Source: Streptomyces longhuiensis (GTDB lineage Bacteria > Actinomycetota > Actinomycetes > Streptomycetales > Streptomycetaceae). Taken from it: 64,000 nt of DNA. The notes under the pieces were generated by a model. That model did no database searches and was not told the DNA's origin. It saw nothing but the letters and a program-made list of their open reading frames with translations. The translations under genes were made by a program, and so were the position numbers. The stretch covers positions 4,914,001-4,978,000 of the forward strand of contig NZ_CP085173.1 of NCBI RefSeq assembly GCF_020616555.1, read 5' to 3'. Position 1 is the stretch's first letter. The number at the start of each line of letters is the position of its first letter. Of this stretch, positions 53,063-61,781 are shown piece by piece.

Positions 53063-54616
53063 TCAGTTGCCGGTCGCGACGAGTTCCTCCACAGAGTCAT
53101 GACGGATCCGGTCCACCGGGATCCCGATGTCCCGCAGGGCGTCCACCCCGTTGCGGATCATGCCGGGCGGACCCGACAGATAGGCGTCGTACTCGTTCCA
53201 GGGGCCGTACTCACGCACCGCGTCGGGCAGTTGCAGATGGGCCTGCTGATCGACGATCGGGCGGACGGCCAGCCAGGGGTGGGTCTGCTGGAGCCGCAGC
53301 ATCGTGTCGATGTCGTACAGGTCGTGATCGGTGCGAGCCCCGTAGAACACCTCGACCGGGCGCCGCTGGCCGTGCTCCGCGACATCCTCGACGAGAGCCT
53401 TGATGGGCGCGATGCCGGTGCCTCCGCCGAGACAGAGCAGCCCGCTGTCGGAACTGTGGTCCACCGTCATCGAACCGGAGGGCGGGCCGAGGCGGATCAC
53501 ATCGCCCGGGCGGGCACGGTGCACGAGCGCGTTGGAGACCCATCCCGCCGGGACGGCCTTCACGTGGAACGAGAGCAGCCCGTCGGAACGGGGCGCCGAG
53601 GCGAAGGAGTAGTGCCGCCAGATCCGCGGCCACCACGGCGTCTCCAGGCTCGTGTACTGCCCGGCGAGGAACGGGTACGGCTGGTCGGGCCGGACCGTGA
53701 CCACGGCGATGTCCGAGGTCCTCAGATCGTGCGAGACCACCTCGCCGTACCACCACGCGGGCGCGCGCAGCTCGTCCGCCGCCGCCGCGTCGATCATGAC
53801 CTGGGAGATCGTCGTGTACGTGCGCACCCAGGCCGCCTCCGTCTCCTGGTCCCACGTCGTCGTCGCGTACCGGGTCAGCGCGCCGATCAGGCACTCGCCG
53901 ACCGCGGGGTAGTGCTCGGGCTGCGTGCCGTACTTGCGGTGTCCGCGCCCCAGGTTCCTCAGGTACGGGACGAGGACGCTCTTGTTGTCGGCGTGCTCGG
54001 CCGCCGTCAGTAGCGCCTTGAGGAGCCGGTCGCGCTGGGTGTCCATCGAGGCGGGGAACAGGGGCCGCAGTTCGGGGTGGCGCACGAAGAGCAGCGCGTA
54101 GAAGTACGAGGTGACCTTGTCGGCGTCGGGGCCGACTTCCTCCAGCGTGCGGCGGATGAGCCGCGCGTCGGGCGAGGCCTCGGGTGCGGGAGCGGGGCGG
54201 GGGGTGGTCTCTGCTCTGGGCGCAGTTGGCGCCTGCCCCTGCGCCGGGGGCGCCTGCGCCGGGGGCACGGAGTGCGGCGGGTGCACGGGGCCCGGCCCCT
54301 GGCCGTGCTGGGCGGCGTGGGGGCGCGCGGTCGCGGGCGGGCCGGGCTGCTGCGGGGGCGTGCCGGCGGCTGACGCGTACTGAGGGGCGGGTGCGGCCTC
54401 CGCGGCCGGGGCGGCGCTCTGCGCGGGCACCGACTCCGCGTGGTCGTCCGATATTCGCTCGGGCCGGCCCACGGGCCGTATCGGCGTGACCTTGCGCCCC
54501 TCTGACGGCGTCTCCTGGTCCGTGCTCGCGCCGGCGGGCGGCGCCTTGCGCGGCGTGAACCAACCGCCCCCGCCGCCGGAACCGGAGTCGGCCGACGTAG
54601 TGGTCGGAGCGTCCAT
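53063..54616 (-). CDS. Globin domain-containing FAD/NAD(P)H reductase with a long disordered N-terminus
   Basis: 517 residues from ATG 54616 with GCGAGG upstream. Residues ~1-150 are Pro/Ala/Gln/Gly-rich and probably disordered. The globin domain (about 150-275) has VTSYFYALLFVRHPELRPLF and LGRGHRKYG..PEHY (proximal His). The FAD- and NAD-binding reductase (about 280-517) has RHYSFASA, GGGTGIAP and YLSGPPGM. Flavohaemoglobins convert NO to nitrate. Whether NO is the substrate here is not shown. The long N-terminus is unusual for the family. Confidence 0.9.
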   Translation of the reverse strand: MDAPTTTSADSGSGGGGGWFTPRKAPPAGASTDQETPSEGRKVTPIRPVGRPERISDDHAESVPAQSAAPAAEAAPAPQYASAAGTPPQQPGPPATARPHAAQHGQGPGPVHPPHSVPPAQAPPAQGQAPTAPRAETTPRPAPAPEASPDARLIRRTLEEVGPDADKVTSYFYALLFVRHPELRPLFPASMDTQRDRLLKALLTAAEHADNKSVLVPYLRNLGRGHRKYGTQPEHYPAVGECLIGALTRYATTTWDQETEAAWVRTYTTISQVMIDAAAADELRAPAWWYGEVVSHDLRTSDIAVVTVRPDQPYPFLAGQYTSLETPWWPRIWRHYSFASAPRSDGLLSFHVKAVPAGWVSNALVHRARPGDVIRLGPPSGSMTVDHSSDSGLLCLGGGTGIAPIKALVEDVAEHGQRRPVEVFYGARTDHDLYDIDTMLRLQQTHPWLAVRPIVDQQAHLQLPDAVREYGPWNEYDAYLSGPPGMIRNGVDALRDIGIPVDRIRHDSVEELVATGN

Positions 54617-55005
54617 GCTGTGCCTCGCCTCGAACATCTTTCGGTCGGTCTGCGTACTTCCGCGATCGGAAGTCGCTCTTTCCCCGTTCTGCCGCGGCAG
54701 AATGCGGCGGCTCAAGTGAACCCGCATTCAGGCCCGCTACGGACAAGTAAGGGAGGAATGTGACATTGTCCGCAGTTCCTCCCCGCAGCGTGCCATCCGG
54801 CGTGACCACGCAAGCCGCATAGCGGAAATACCAGGTCTTCGATCTCTCCGTCCCGTTAGGCTGTCTTGGCCTGCGTGCATGGCCCGGGACGCGCTGAGCG
54901 CGCCTGCCGTGAACCGGAGTCGACCCTACCGGCACCCGCCAAACACACAAGTCCCCCTTGCCCACCAAGGAATTCGACAGGCGATATGCCCCTGCAGTCC
55001 CTCAA
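54617..55005. other. Spacer between globin-reductase and HAD gene
   Basis: 389 bases without a convincing gene. It holds the globin-reductase promoter region, an inverted repeat GGGAGGAA / TTCCTCCC (54751-54758 and 54776-54783) around TGTGACA, and a TAGGCT box (54857-54862) on the plus strand with no clear gene behind it. Confidence 0.45.
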
Positions 55006-55638
55006 TTAGCGGGCGTGCCGCACCAATTCGTACGCCTCTCGCAGATCGCGACCGGCATACGAGTGAGTCGCCAGAGCCGCGACGTGCTGATCCGCATTGA
55101 TCGCAACCGATACCGGCACGGCGCCGAACAGCTCCACATCGGAGAGCGAGTCGCCGTAGGCAAGGCAATCAGCCAGGGACACCCCGAACTTTTCACAGAG
55201 CCGGTCCGCGACCTTCACCTTCGCCGCGGCGCTGAGAACGCCCGCGGGGTCGACGGGCTCGGTGAAGGGCACCGCGGGAAAGCGGGAACCGTACGCCGCA
55301 TGGGCGCCCCACTCCGTCAGCCGCTCCACGAAGAACGACGGCGAGAGCGATACCACCGCGCAGTACTCACCGCGCGCCCGTATCTCCGCCCAGGTCTCCC
55401 GGATACCCGTCAGCCAGGGCGCACCCTGGAACGCGGCCGTCACGTGCTCGGGTGTGAGGCCCGCCCACAGGGCGTGCACCCGCCGCGCGTACTCCGGCGG
55501 GCCGATACGCTGAGCGCCGATCTCACGGTCCAGGGCGATGGTCTCGGCCTCGAGCCCCAGTTGACGGGAGATTTCCACGGGCGCCGACGTGCCGTGCAGC
55601 AGCGTTCCGTCCAGATCGAAGAGATGCAGTCTCGCCAT
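55006..55638 (-). CDS. HAD-superfamily phosphatase, subclass IB (SerB-like)
   Basis: 210 residues. Motif I LHLFDLDGTLLHG, motif II AVVSLSPSFF, motif III Lys in AAKVKVADRL, motif IV LAYGDSLSDVELF. A small cap marks the IB subclass, which includes phosphoserine phosphatase-like enzymes. Substrate unknown. ATG 55638; divergent from the parS-started gene at 55707. Confidence 0.85.
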   Translation of the reverse strand: MARLHLFDLDGTLLHGTSAPVEISRQLGLEAETIALDREIGAQRIGPPEYARRVHALWAGLTPEHVTAAFQGAPWLTGIRETWAEIRARGEYCAVVSLSPSFFVERLTEWGAHAAYGSRFPAVPFTEPVDPAGVLSAAAKVKVADRLCEKFGVSLADCLAYGDSLSDVELFGAVPVSVAINADQHVAALATHSYAGRDLREAYELVRHAR

Positions 55639-55706
55639 GTACGCCGAGGCTAGTACCCGGGGTTACTCCCTCTGTCGGACGCCCTCGAGGGGCCACTCCC
55701 GGCACC

Positions 55707-56252
55707 GTGTTTCACGTGAAACTACGCCGTCCCGCCCGCCGGGCCATCCTCGTCGTCCATGTGACGTCCTCCGCTTGTTGGCTGGGGCTCACGCTCGGTC
55801 TGCTCGCGCTCGCCGTCACGGCGATCACCACGGGTTCCGACCCGATGGTCGAGGCTGCCTGCCACGCGATGAAGGTCTTCACGGACTGGTTGGTGATGCC
55901 GCTAGCTCTGCTCACCCTCATGAGCGGCCTCCTGCTGTCACTGGGCACCCCGTGGGGCCTCGCCCGGCACCGCTGGGTCTACGCCAAGTTTTGGCTGACC
56001 CTCGCCACCACCGCCGCTTCGATCTTCGCACTGCGTCCCGGCGTCAACACCGCGGTCGCGACGGTGGCAACAGGTGCCACGCTGCCCCACCCGAGCGACC
56101 TGGTGGCCGGTCCCATCGTCTCCCTCACCGCCTATCTCTTCATGACGGTGATCTCGGTACTCAAGCCATGGGGGATGACGCGACGTGGCCGAAAGCAGCG
56201 GCTTGCTGCCCGCAAAGCGGTGGACGCGGACCGGCTGCGTCAGACAGCCTGA
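55707..56252 (+). CDS. Hypothetical integral membrane protein beginning in parS
   Basis: 181 residues. GTG 55707 opens a perfect parS (GTG TTT CAC GTG AAA CTA), giving MFHVKLRRPARRA. Four hydrophobic segments (about 13-40, 58-80, 92-108, 128-150) and a basic C-terminal tail. GAGGGG lies about 14 bases upstream. No family recognised with confidence; DUF2269-like topology is possible. Five bases before the GNAT gene. Confidence 0.75.
   Translation: MFHVKLRRPARRAILVVHVTSSACWLGLTLGLLALAVTAITTGSDPMVEAACHAMKVFTDWLVMPLALLTLMSGLLLSLGTPWGLARHRWVYAKFWLTLATTAASIFALRPGVNTAVATVATGATLPHPSDLVAGPIVSLTAYLFMTVISVLKPWGMTRRGRKQRLAARKAVDADRLRQTA
55709..55722. other. parS site (exact)
   Basis: GTTTCACGTGAAAC, exact consensus, overlapping the start of the membrane protein gene. 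Confidence 0.9.
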
Positions 56253-56257
56253 CCTGC

Positions 56258-57124
56258 GTGTCGACACCTCCCCTCTCCGCTCTGCCCATCCGCCGGCTGA
56301 CCCCGCGCGACCTCACGGCGTGCGCCGATCTCTCCGAGGATCGAGGCTGGCCCCGCGAGGAACACAAGTGGGGCCTGCTACTCGCGGCCGGCACCGGCTA
56401 CGGCATCGACGACCCCGACGGGGGCCTGGTGAGCGCCTGCGTGGTGACCGACTACGGGCCGCCGCACCGACCCACGCTGAGCGCCATCGGCATGGTTCTC
56501 GTCGCCGAACGCCACGCCCGCCGCGGGATCGGCCGTCGCCTGATGCAGTACGTGGTCGAGCAGGCGGACACCACACCACTCACCCTGCACGCGACCCCCT
56601 ACGGCCGCCCGCTCTACGAAGAACTGGGCTTCAAGGTCACCGGGCGCGCGGAGATGGTGCGGGGGCGCTTCACCGCCGGCGGACCGACACCGTCCGTGGC
56701 CACGCGCGCCGCGACCGCGGAGGATCTCTCGGCCATCCTTCGCCTGGACGCGGAGGTCTTCGGCCCCGACCGCACCCATGTCCTGACCCGCCTCCCGGCC
56801 TTCGGCGACCAGTTGCGCGTGGCCGAGGACGGGGGCGAACTCATCGGCTTCGCAGCCGCCTGGCCCAACATGGACACCCACGTCATCGGCCCGCTGATCG
56901 CCCGCGACACCGAGACGGCGAAGGCCCTCGTCACCTCCCTCGCCGCCGGCACAGATCGCCCCCTGCGTACCGACATCGACGTACGCCACGAGGAACTGCT
57001 GGCGTGGATCAAGGCACGAGGGGTGGAGTCCCAGGGCTTCAACGCCGTGATGACCTATGGCGCCCCCGACCTCCCCGGCGACTGGACGCGCCGTTTCGCG
57101 CCTCTGACGGTCGCCGCGGGCTGA
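56258..57124 (+). CDS. GNAT acetyltransferase, tandem-domain
   Basis: 288 residues from GTG 56258. Two GNAT-like halves: the first has AIGMVLVAERHARRGIGRRLMQYV, the acetyl-CoA loop RRGIGR (about 85-90), and LYEELGFK; the second (about 150-285) has weaker loop motifs. Such tandem enzymes may have one active and one structural domain. Substrate unknown. Five bases after the membrane gene, so co-transcribed. Terminated by the hairpin 57151-57194. Confidence 0.85.
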   Translation: MSTPPLSALPIRRLTPRDLTACADLSEDRGWPREEHKWGLLLAAGTGYGIDDPDGGLVSACVVTDYGPPHRPTLSAIGMVLVAERHARRGIGRRLMQYVVEQADTTPLTLHATPYGRPLYEELGFKVTGRAEMVRGRFTAGGPTPSVATRAATAEDLSAILRLDAEVFGPDRTHVLTRLPAFGDQLRVAEDGGELIGFAAAWPNMDTHVIGPLIARDTETAKALVTSLAAGTDRPLRTDIDVRHEELLAWIKARGVESQGFNAVMTYGAPDLPGDWTRRFAPLTVAAG

Positions 57125-57150
57125 CCTCGACCAGGCGGCGCGTGCAACGA

Positions 57151-57194
57151 AGTCCGCCCCGGACGCCGTGGGATCACGGTGTCTGGGGCGGACT
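57151..57194. terminator. Bidirectional terminator GNAT / HbpS-like gene
   Basis: AGTCCGCCCC / GGGGCGGACT (10 bp) plus inner GACGCCGTG / CACGGTGTC with one mismatch: a long stem between convergent stops at 57124 and 57236. Confidence 0.75.
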
Positions 57195-57235
57195 CTTGTA
57201 TGGGCAAGGCTGTCGCGCTTACGCCTCGTGGAGCG

Positions 57236-57658
57236 TCAGACGAGTTCTGCCACGGCTGCCGTGGCGAACCCGTGGTCCTGCTCCGGTGCGCCGCCACCGA
57301 CACCGATGGCGCCGATGAGGCGGCCGTCGCGGTGGACAGGTATGCCGCCCGCGATGAAGAGCAGCGGACGGTCCAGGGCGGTGGGCAGGCTGTGGAAGGG
57401 GCCGTCGGGCTTGACCAGGTCGACGAGGTCCGCGGTCGGGGCGTTCAGCTGGAGGGCGGTGTACGCCTTGCGGGTGCTGGTCTCACCGGAGATCAGCACG
57501 GCCCGGTCGTCGCGCCGGAAGGCGAGCAGGTGTCCGCCGGCGTCGAGGACAGTGACGCTGACGGTCACTCCGGCGGACTCGGCCGCACGGCCGGCGGCGG
57601 TCACGAGGATCTCCGCGTCCTGGATGGTCAGCGGCGCGACAGCGGTGGTGGTGCTCAT
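57236..57658 (-). CDS. GlcG/HbpS-like haem-binding family protein
   Basis: 140 residues. MSTTTAVAPLTIQDAEILVTAAGRAAE then VSVTVLDAGGHLLAFRRDDRA, and a C-terminal IPVHRDGRLIGAIGVGGG, typical of HbpS/GlcG. HbpS in S. reticuli binds haem and signals redox stress; GlcG-type members differ in ligand. There is no signal peptide here. Same strand and 93 bases downstream of the MFS gene. Confidence 0.9.
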   Translation of the reverse strand: MSTTTAVAPLTIQDAEILVTAAGRAAESAGVTVSVTVLDAGGHLLAFRRDDRAVLISGETSTRKAYTALQLNAPTADLVDLVKPDGPFHSLPTALDRPLLFIAGGIPVHRDGRLIGAIGVGGGAPEQDHGFATAAVAELV

Positions 57659-57751
57659 GAGGGATTTCTCCTTGCGGGGGTGTGCGGTGGACCGGGTGCG
57701 GGGACGACGCCGGCCCTGCGGTTGGGAATGAGGTGAAGTGCTGCGGGACGC

Positions 57752-58966
57752 TCAGCTGTGAGCGGGTTCCGCTGTGCGGACTCCTTCGGACGCCGCGCTG
57801 GCGACGAACGGGGGCGAGACCTTGGACCGGCGCTCCAGTCCCGCGGACACGACCGCCAGGACGAGCGCGGCGGCTGCGAGGACGGCTCCGACCCAGTTGG
57901 GGGCCGTGTAGCCGAGGCCGGCCGCGATGACGATGCCGCCGAGCCAGGCCGAGAGAGCGTTGCCGAGGTTGAAGGCACCGATGTTGACGGCGGAGGCCAG
58001 CGTGGGGGCGCCGTGGGCGTGGTCGAGGACCCGCTTCTGCAGCGGCGGCACCGTGGCGAAACCGAGGGCGCCGATCAGCGCGATGGAGATCGCCGCCATG
58101 ACCTTGTTGTGGGCGGTCAGCGTGAACAGGGCCAGCACGACGGCCAGCCCGCTCAGGGCGACGTACAGCATGGGCATCAGCTTGCGGTCGGCGAACTTGC
58201 CGCCGATCAGGTTGCCCGCGACCATGCCGAGCCCGAACAGGACGAGGAGCCAGGTCACCGACGTGTCGGCGTAACCGGCGACGTTCGTCATCATCGGTGC
58301 GATGTAGGTGATGGCGGCGAAGACTCCGCCGAAGCCGAGCACCGTCATGGCCATCGCCAGCAGGACCTGGACGTTCTTGAAGGCCGCGAGCTCGTGCCGC
58401 AGGTGGACGCCTTCGGCCTTGGGCATGTCGGGGACGAGCTTGGCGATGCCGAGCAGTCCGACGACTCCGAGCGCCGCGACGACCACGAAGGTGACCCGCC
58501 AGCCGATGCTCTGGCCGATGAGCGTGCCCAGGGGTACGCCGACGACGTTGGCGACGGTCAGGCCGGTGAACATCATGGCGATGGCTCCGGCCTTCTTCTC
58601 AGGGGCGACCAGCTCGGCCGCGACGACCGCGCCGATTCCGAAGAAGGCGCCGTGGGCGAGTGAGGCGACCACGCGGCCGATCACCATGACGAGGAAGACA
58701 GGCGCCACCGCGGAGAGCACGTTGCCCACGATGAACAGACCCATCAGGAGCAGCAGCATCCGCTTGCGCGAGATGCGGGTGCCCAGAATCGTCATGAGGG
58801 GGGCGCCGAACATGACGCCGAGGGCGTAGCCGGTGACCAGAAATCCGGCCGTGGGGATAGAGACGCCGAAGTCGCCCGCGACCTCGGGGAGCAGCCCCAT
58901 GATCACGAATTCCGTGGTTCCGATCCCGAAGGCCCCGATCGCGAGAGCCAGAAGCGCGAGAGGCAT
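57752..58966 (-). CDS. MFS transporter (DHA1-type drug efflux)
   Basis: 404 residues from ATG 58966 (MPLALLALAIGAFG), spaced from GGAAGG. Twelve transmembrane segments. GFLVTGYALGVMFGAPLMTI and LGTRISRKRMLLLLM contain the MFS loop motif. It resembles AraJ/CmlA-type efflux proteins. Substrate unknown. Divergent from the MarR gene, whose product may control it through the repeats at 58988-59046. Confidence 0.9.
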   Translation of the reverse strand: MPLALLALAIGAFGIGTTEFVIMGLLPEVAGDFGVSIPTAGFLVTGYALGVMFGAPLMTILGTRISRKRMLLLLMGLFIVGNVLSAVAPVFLVMVIGRVVASLAHGAFFGIGAVVAAELVAPEKKAGAIAMMFTGLTVANVVGVPLGTLIGQSIGWRVTFVVVAALGVVGLLGIAKLVPDMPKAEGVHLRHELAAFKNVQVLLAMAMTVLGFGGVFAAITYIAPMMTNVAGYADTSVTWLLVLFGLGMVAGNLIGGKFADRKLMPMLYVALSGLAVVLALFTLTAHNKVMAAISIALIGALGFATVPPLQKRVLDHAHGAPTLASAVNIGAFNLGNALSAWLGGIVIAAGLGYTAPNWVGAVLAAAALVLAVVSAGLERRSKVSPPFVASAASEGVRTAEPAHS

Positions 58967-58987
58967 AGGGTTCACCTTCCCAGACTG

Positions 58988-59046
58988 TTGCAGATGCGCT
59001 TTGCGTGCGTTCACAATACTTGCAGACGCGCACTACTTGCAAGCGC
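58988..59046. promoter_or_regulatory. Three TTGCA(GA)nGCGC repeats between the MFS and MarR genes
   Basis: TTGCAGATGCGC (58988-58999), TTGCAGACGCGC (59020-59031) and TTGCAAGCGC (59037-59046), all in one orientation; CTTGCAAG is also an 8-bp palindrome. Likely operators of the divergent MarR regulator. Confidence 0.5.
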
Positions 59047-59107
59047 TGACAATTTCACACGTGGACTACCCTGGGTTCAGCCGCTACGGGACGGAGGAAC
59101 TAGAGCC

Positions 59108-59566
59108 ATGACCGCCACAGACCCCGCACTCACCGCCCTGGCCCAGGGCTGGTGCGCTCTCTCCCTGCTCCACGGGAGGATCGAGACCCACATTGAGCGC
59201 GCTCTGCAGGCCAAGCACGATCTGAGCGTGCGGGAGTACTCGCTGCTCGATGTCCTCAGCCGCCAGCACGACGGTGAAGGCGGTCACCTGCAGATGAAGC
59301 AGGTCGCGGACGCCGTCGTCCTCAGCCAGAGCGCCACCACGCGCCTGGTGACGCGTCTTGAGGACCGCGGTCTACTCGCCCGCTACCTCTGCCCCACCGA
59401 CCGGCGCGGCATCTACACGGACGTGAGCGAGGCGGGCCTGGCTCTGCTCGCCGACGCGCGGCCCACCAATGACACCGCCCTGCGCGAGGCACTCGACGCG
59501 GCGGCGAAGAACCCCGAACTCGCCCCGCTGGTCCGCGCGGTGGAAGCCGTACGCGTCCCGGCCTGA
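59108..59566 (+). CDS. MarR family transcriptional regulator
   Basis: 152 residues from ATG 59108 with GGAGGA upstream. The winged helix (about 35-110): LSVREYSLLDVLSRQ, VADAVVLSQSATTRLVTRLEDRGL, and the wing CPTDRRGIYTDVSEAG. It is divergent from the MFS exporter; MarR proteins usually repress such a neighbour until a small molecule binds. Ligand unknown. Confidence 0.92.
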   Translation: MTATDPALTALAQGWCALSLLHGRIETHIERALQAKHDLSVREYSLLDVLSRQHDGEGGHLQMKQVADAVVLSQSATTRLVTRLEDRGLLARYLCPTDRRGIYTDVSEAGLALLADARPTNDTALREALDAAAKNPELAPLVRAVEAVRVPA

Positions 59567-59630
59567 GGCATCACCTCGGCGACGCCGACGGCGCACAAGG
59601 CAGTCCGGGACCGACTACGCCGTGGCCGCA

Positions 59631-59636
59631 TAGGCT
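59631..59636 (+). promoter_or_regulatory. Leaderless promoter (-10 TAGGCT) of the GNAT gene
   Basis: TAGGCT lies exactly six bases before ATG 59643, as in leaderless Streptomyces transcripts; no ribosome site is present. Confidence 0.5.
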
Positions 59637-59642
59637 GCGGCC

Positions 59643-60095
59643 ATGGGAGATCTTGAGATACGGCCTGCCGTGGCCGCCGACGTCCCGGCCATCGTGGCGA
59701 TGCTGGCGGACGACGCTCTGGGCGCCGGCCGCGAGTCACCGGACGACCTCACGCCATATCGGGAGGCGCACGCGCGCATCGCCGGGGACCCCAACCAGCA
59801 CCTGGTCGTCGCCGTGCGCGAGGGCCGCACTGTCGGCACCCTTCAGCTCACCGTCATTCCTGGGCTGTCGCGGAAGGGCTCCACGCGCTCGATCATCGAG
59901 GGCGTCCGCATCCACGCGGACGAGCGTGGCAGCGGGCTCGGAACGCTGCTCATCGAGTGGGCCGTGGACGAATCCCGCCGCCAGAACTGCCAGTTGGTGC
60001 AGCTGACGTCCGACGCCACCCGTACCGACGCCCATCGCTTCTACGAGCGACTGGGTTTCGAGGCCTCACATGTGGGCTTCAAGCTCCAGCTCTGA
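59643..60095 (+). CDS. GNAT family N-acetyltransferase
   Basis: 150 residues. A complete GNAT fold: LEIRPAVAADVPAI, VGTLQLTVIPGLS, GVRIHADERGSGLGTLLIEW with the acetyl-CoA loop ERGSGLG, and RFYERLGFEASHVGFK at the C-terminus. Acceptor unknown. Apparently leaderless; ends in the 52-bp palindrome. Confidence 0.92.
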   Translation: MGDLEIRPAVAADVPAIVAMLADDALGAGRESPDDLTPYREAHARIAGDPNQHLVVAVREGRTVGTLQLTVIPGLSRKGSTRSIIEGVRIHADERGSGLGTLLIEWAVDESRRQNCQLVQLTSDATRTDAHRFYERLGFEASHVGFKLQL

Positions 60096-60103
60096 CAACA
60101 CCG

Positions 60104-60155
60104 AGGGGCCGGGTGGTCGTCTGTTTCACGTGAAACAGACGACCACCCGGCCCCT
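60104..60155. terminator. 52-bp perfect palindrome: bidirectional terminator with parS at its centre
   Basis: Starting AGGGGCCGGGTGGTCGTCT and mirrored exactly, with GTTTCACGTGAAAC (60123-60136) as the innermost 14 bp. It lies between convergent stops at 60095 and 60236. Confidence 0.85.
60123..60136. other. parS site (exact) inside the terminator palindrome
   Basis: GTTTCACGTGAAAC, exact consensus, in the middle of the 52-bp palindrome. Confidence 0.9.
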
Positions 60156-60235
60156 TCACCATGCCGACCTGGATCGAAGCCGACCGCGAGAGCGAAGCTG
60201 ACAAAGCTTCGTCGCCGCGCGAGGAACGAGGTCAG

Positions 60236-61621
60236 CTAGGAACGCGGAAGCCCTCGCCAGCCCTCCGGGTCCACCCCGCCGGGAACCGGCGCCCCCTTCT
60301 CGTACGGCTCGCGCGTGAAGACGAATGATCCGAGATCGAGATGGCTCACCGATCCGTCGGGCCGGCGCTCGACGCGCAGGAGCTCCCCCGCGTAGTAGCC
60401 GTCCAGTCCCGTCCAGGTTCCGTCGCCGTTCGGGCGGAATCGCGAGTCCCGCACCCCACCCGTCAGCGGCCCGAGCGAGACACCCCCGTCGGCCGTCAGC
60501 CGCAGCACCGTGCTCTGCGTCCCCCAGTACCAGGGCCCGGCGAGCTCCAGCACCACCGCATCGACCTCCGGCAGGGGCCGCCACGGCTCAGGGATGCGTG
60601 GCTCGGCCTCGGCGACGATACGGAGAAGGTCCGTGCTGACCGTAGATGCGGGAACGCCCGACGTGCAGTTGGCGAGCGTCACCGCGGCCAGACCCTCCTC
60701 CTCGCTCAGCCACAGCCCCGCCACGAACCCAGGAAGCGAACCGCCGTGCCCGGCCAGCACCCGGCCGTTCCTCTGTACCAGCTGTAGACCGAGGCCGTAC
60801 GAGGAGTCCCAGTCCCCCGGCAGCGTGGGTGCCGCGGGCGTGCGCATCTCGCGTACGGACTGCGCGCTCAGAACCCGGTCGTCACCCTCCATCAGGAACA
60901 CGGCGAACCGCCCCAAGTCCGCTGCCGTCGACCAGAGTTGTCCCGCCGGAGCCATCAGCCCCAAGTCCTCCGCGGGCTCCGGCATCATCACATCGGCCCA
61001 AGGGTGCACGGCCCAGCCGCCGGCATGCGGAACCTGCGGCTGCCCGCTCGTCCGGTGCAGACCGAGCGGCTCCAGGACCTCGCGGCGCAGGACGTCCTCC
61101 CAGGGAGCACCGCGCAGCGCCTCGACCAGCGAACCCAGCAGCGTGTAGCCGGGGTTGGAGTAGTGATGCTGCTTGCCGACCGGATGCCGGAACGGCTCCT
61201 CGCCCAGCACATCGGCGAGTTCGGGACGCAACGAGGACGACGAACGCTCCCACCACGGACCCGGGGTCTCGGCCGCCAACCCACCGGTGTGCGCCAGGAG
61301 TTCGGCGATGGTGACCTGACCGGCGCCGGTGCCCGGCAGATGCTTCTCCAGCGGGTCGCCGAGGTCGAGAACCCCCTCGTCCCGCAGCCTCAGCACCAGC
61401 ACGGCCGTGAACGTCTTGGTGATCGAGCCGATCCGGTACTGCACGTCCAGGTCCGGAGCATGCCCGTCCACACAGGTACGCCCATCGCTCCACACCAGCT
61501 GACCGTCACGCACGACCGCGGCCACCAGCGAAGGCGATCGGCCTTCCGCCTGAGCGGTGGCGATGCGGTGCAACAGAGCTCGGCGCGTTGTGGGCAGCAG
61601 TTCTTCAGGGGATGTCGTCAT
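60236..61621 (-). CDS. Serine hydrolase of the beta-lactamase/PBP (class C) family
   Basis: 461 residues, no signal peptide visible. S66-I-T-K69 (catalytic SxxK), Y154-S-N156 and H292-G-G294 are the three class C motifs. The C-terminal ~110 residues form an extra domain. These proteins are often esterases or peptidases and rarely true beta-lactamases. ATG 61621. Substrate unknown. Confidence 0.9.
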   Translation of the reverse strand: MTTSPEELLPTTRRALLHRIATAQAEGRSPSLVAAVVRDGQLVWSDGRTCVDGHAPDLDVQYRIGSITKTFTAVLVLRLRDEGVLDLGDPLEKHLPGTGAGQVTIAELLAHTGGLAAETPGPWWERSSSSLRPELADVLGEEPFRHPVGKQHHYSNPGYTLLGSLVEALRGAPWEDVLRREVLEPLGLHRTSGQPQVPHAGGWAVHPWADVMMPEPAEDLGLMAPAGQLWSTAADLGRFAVFLMEGDDRVLSAQSVREMRTPAAPTLPGDWDSSYGLGLQLVQRNGRVLAGHGGSLPGFVAGLWLSEEEGLAAVTLANCTSGVPASTVSTDLLRIVAEAEPRIPEPWRPLPEVDAVVLELAGPWYWGTQSTVLRLTADGGVSLGPLTGGVRDSRFRPNGDGTWTGLDGYYAGELLRVERRPDGSVSHLDLGSFVFTREPYEKGAPVPGGVDPEGWRGLPRS

Positions 61622-61781
61622 GCCCCAAGTCCACCCCGCCGGCCGCCGGGCGTCGACCGCTTTTAGGCCGACAGATCCGGGCAGGGCAGGTCCGGAGCTC
61701 CCGCGTTCAAGGCGCGCACGTCCAGAGCGCGCGGCTCCAGGCCGGTCGGCACCAAGTCGTGCGGGATCAGGTCGTCCGGGA

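Noticed and set aside
53551..53567. CCTTCACGTGGAAC, parS-like
   Set aside because: Three mismatches to the 14-bp consensus, inside the globin-reductase gene; too weak to call.
54879..55100. A 73-codon frame behind a TAGGCT box
   Set aside because: Basic, low-complexity translation, overlaps the 3' end of the HAD gene, and no ribosome site is seen.
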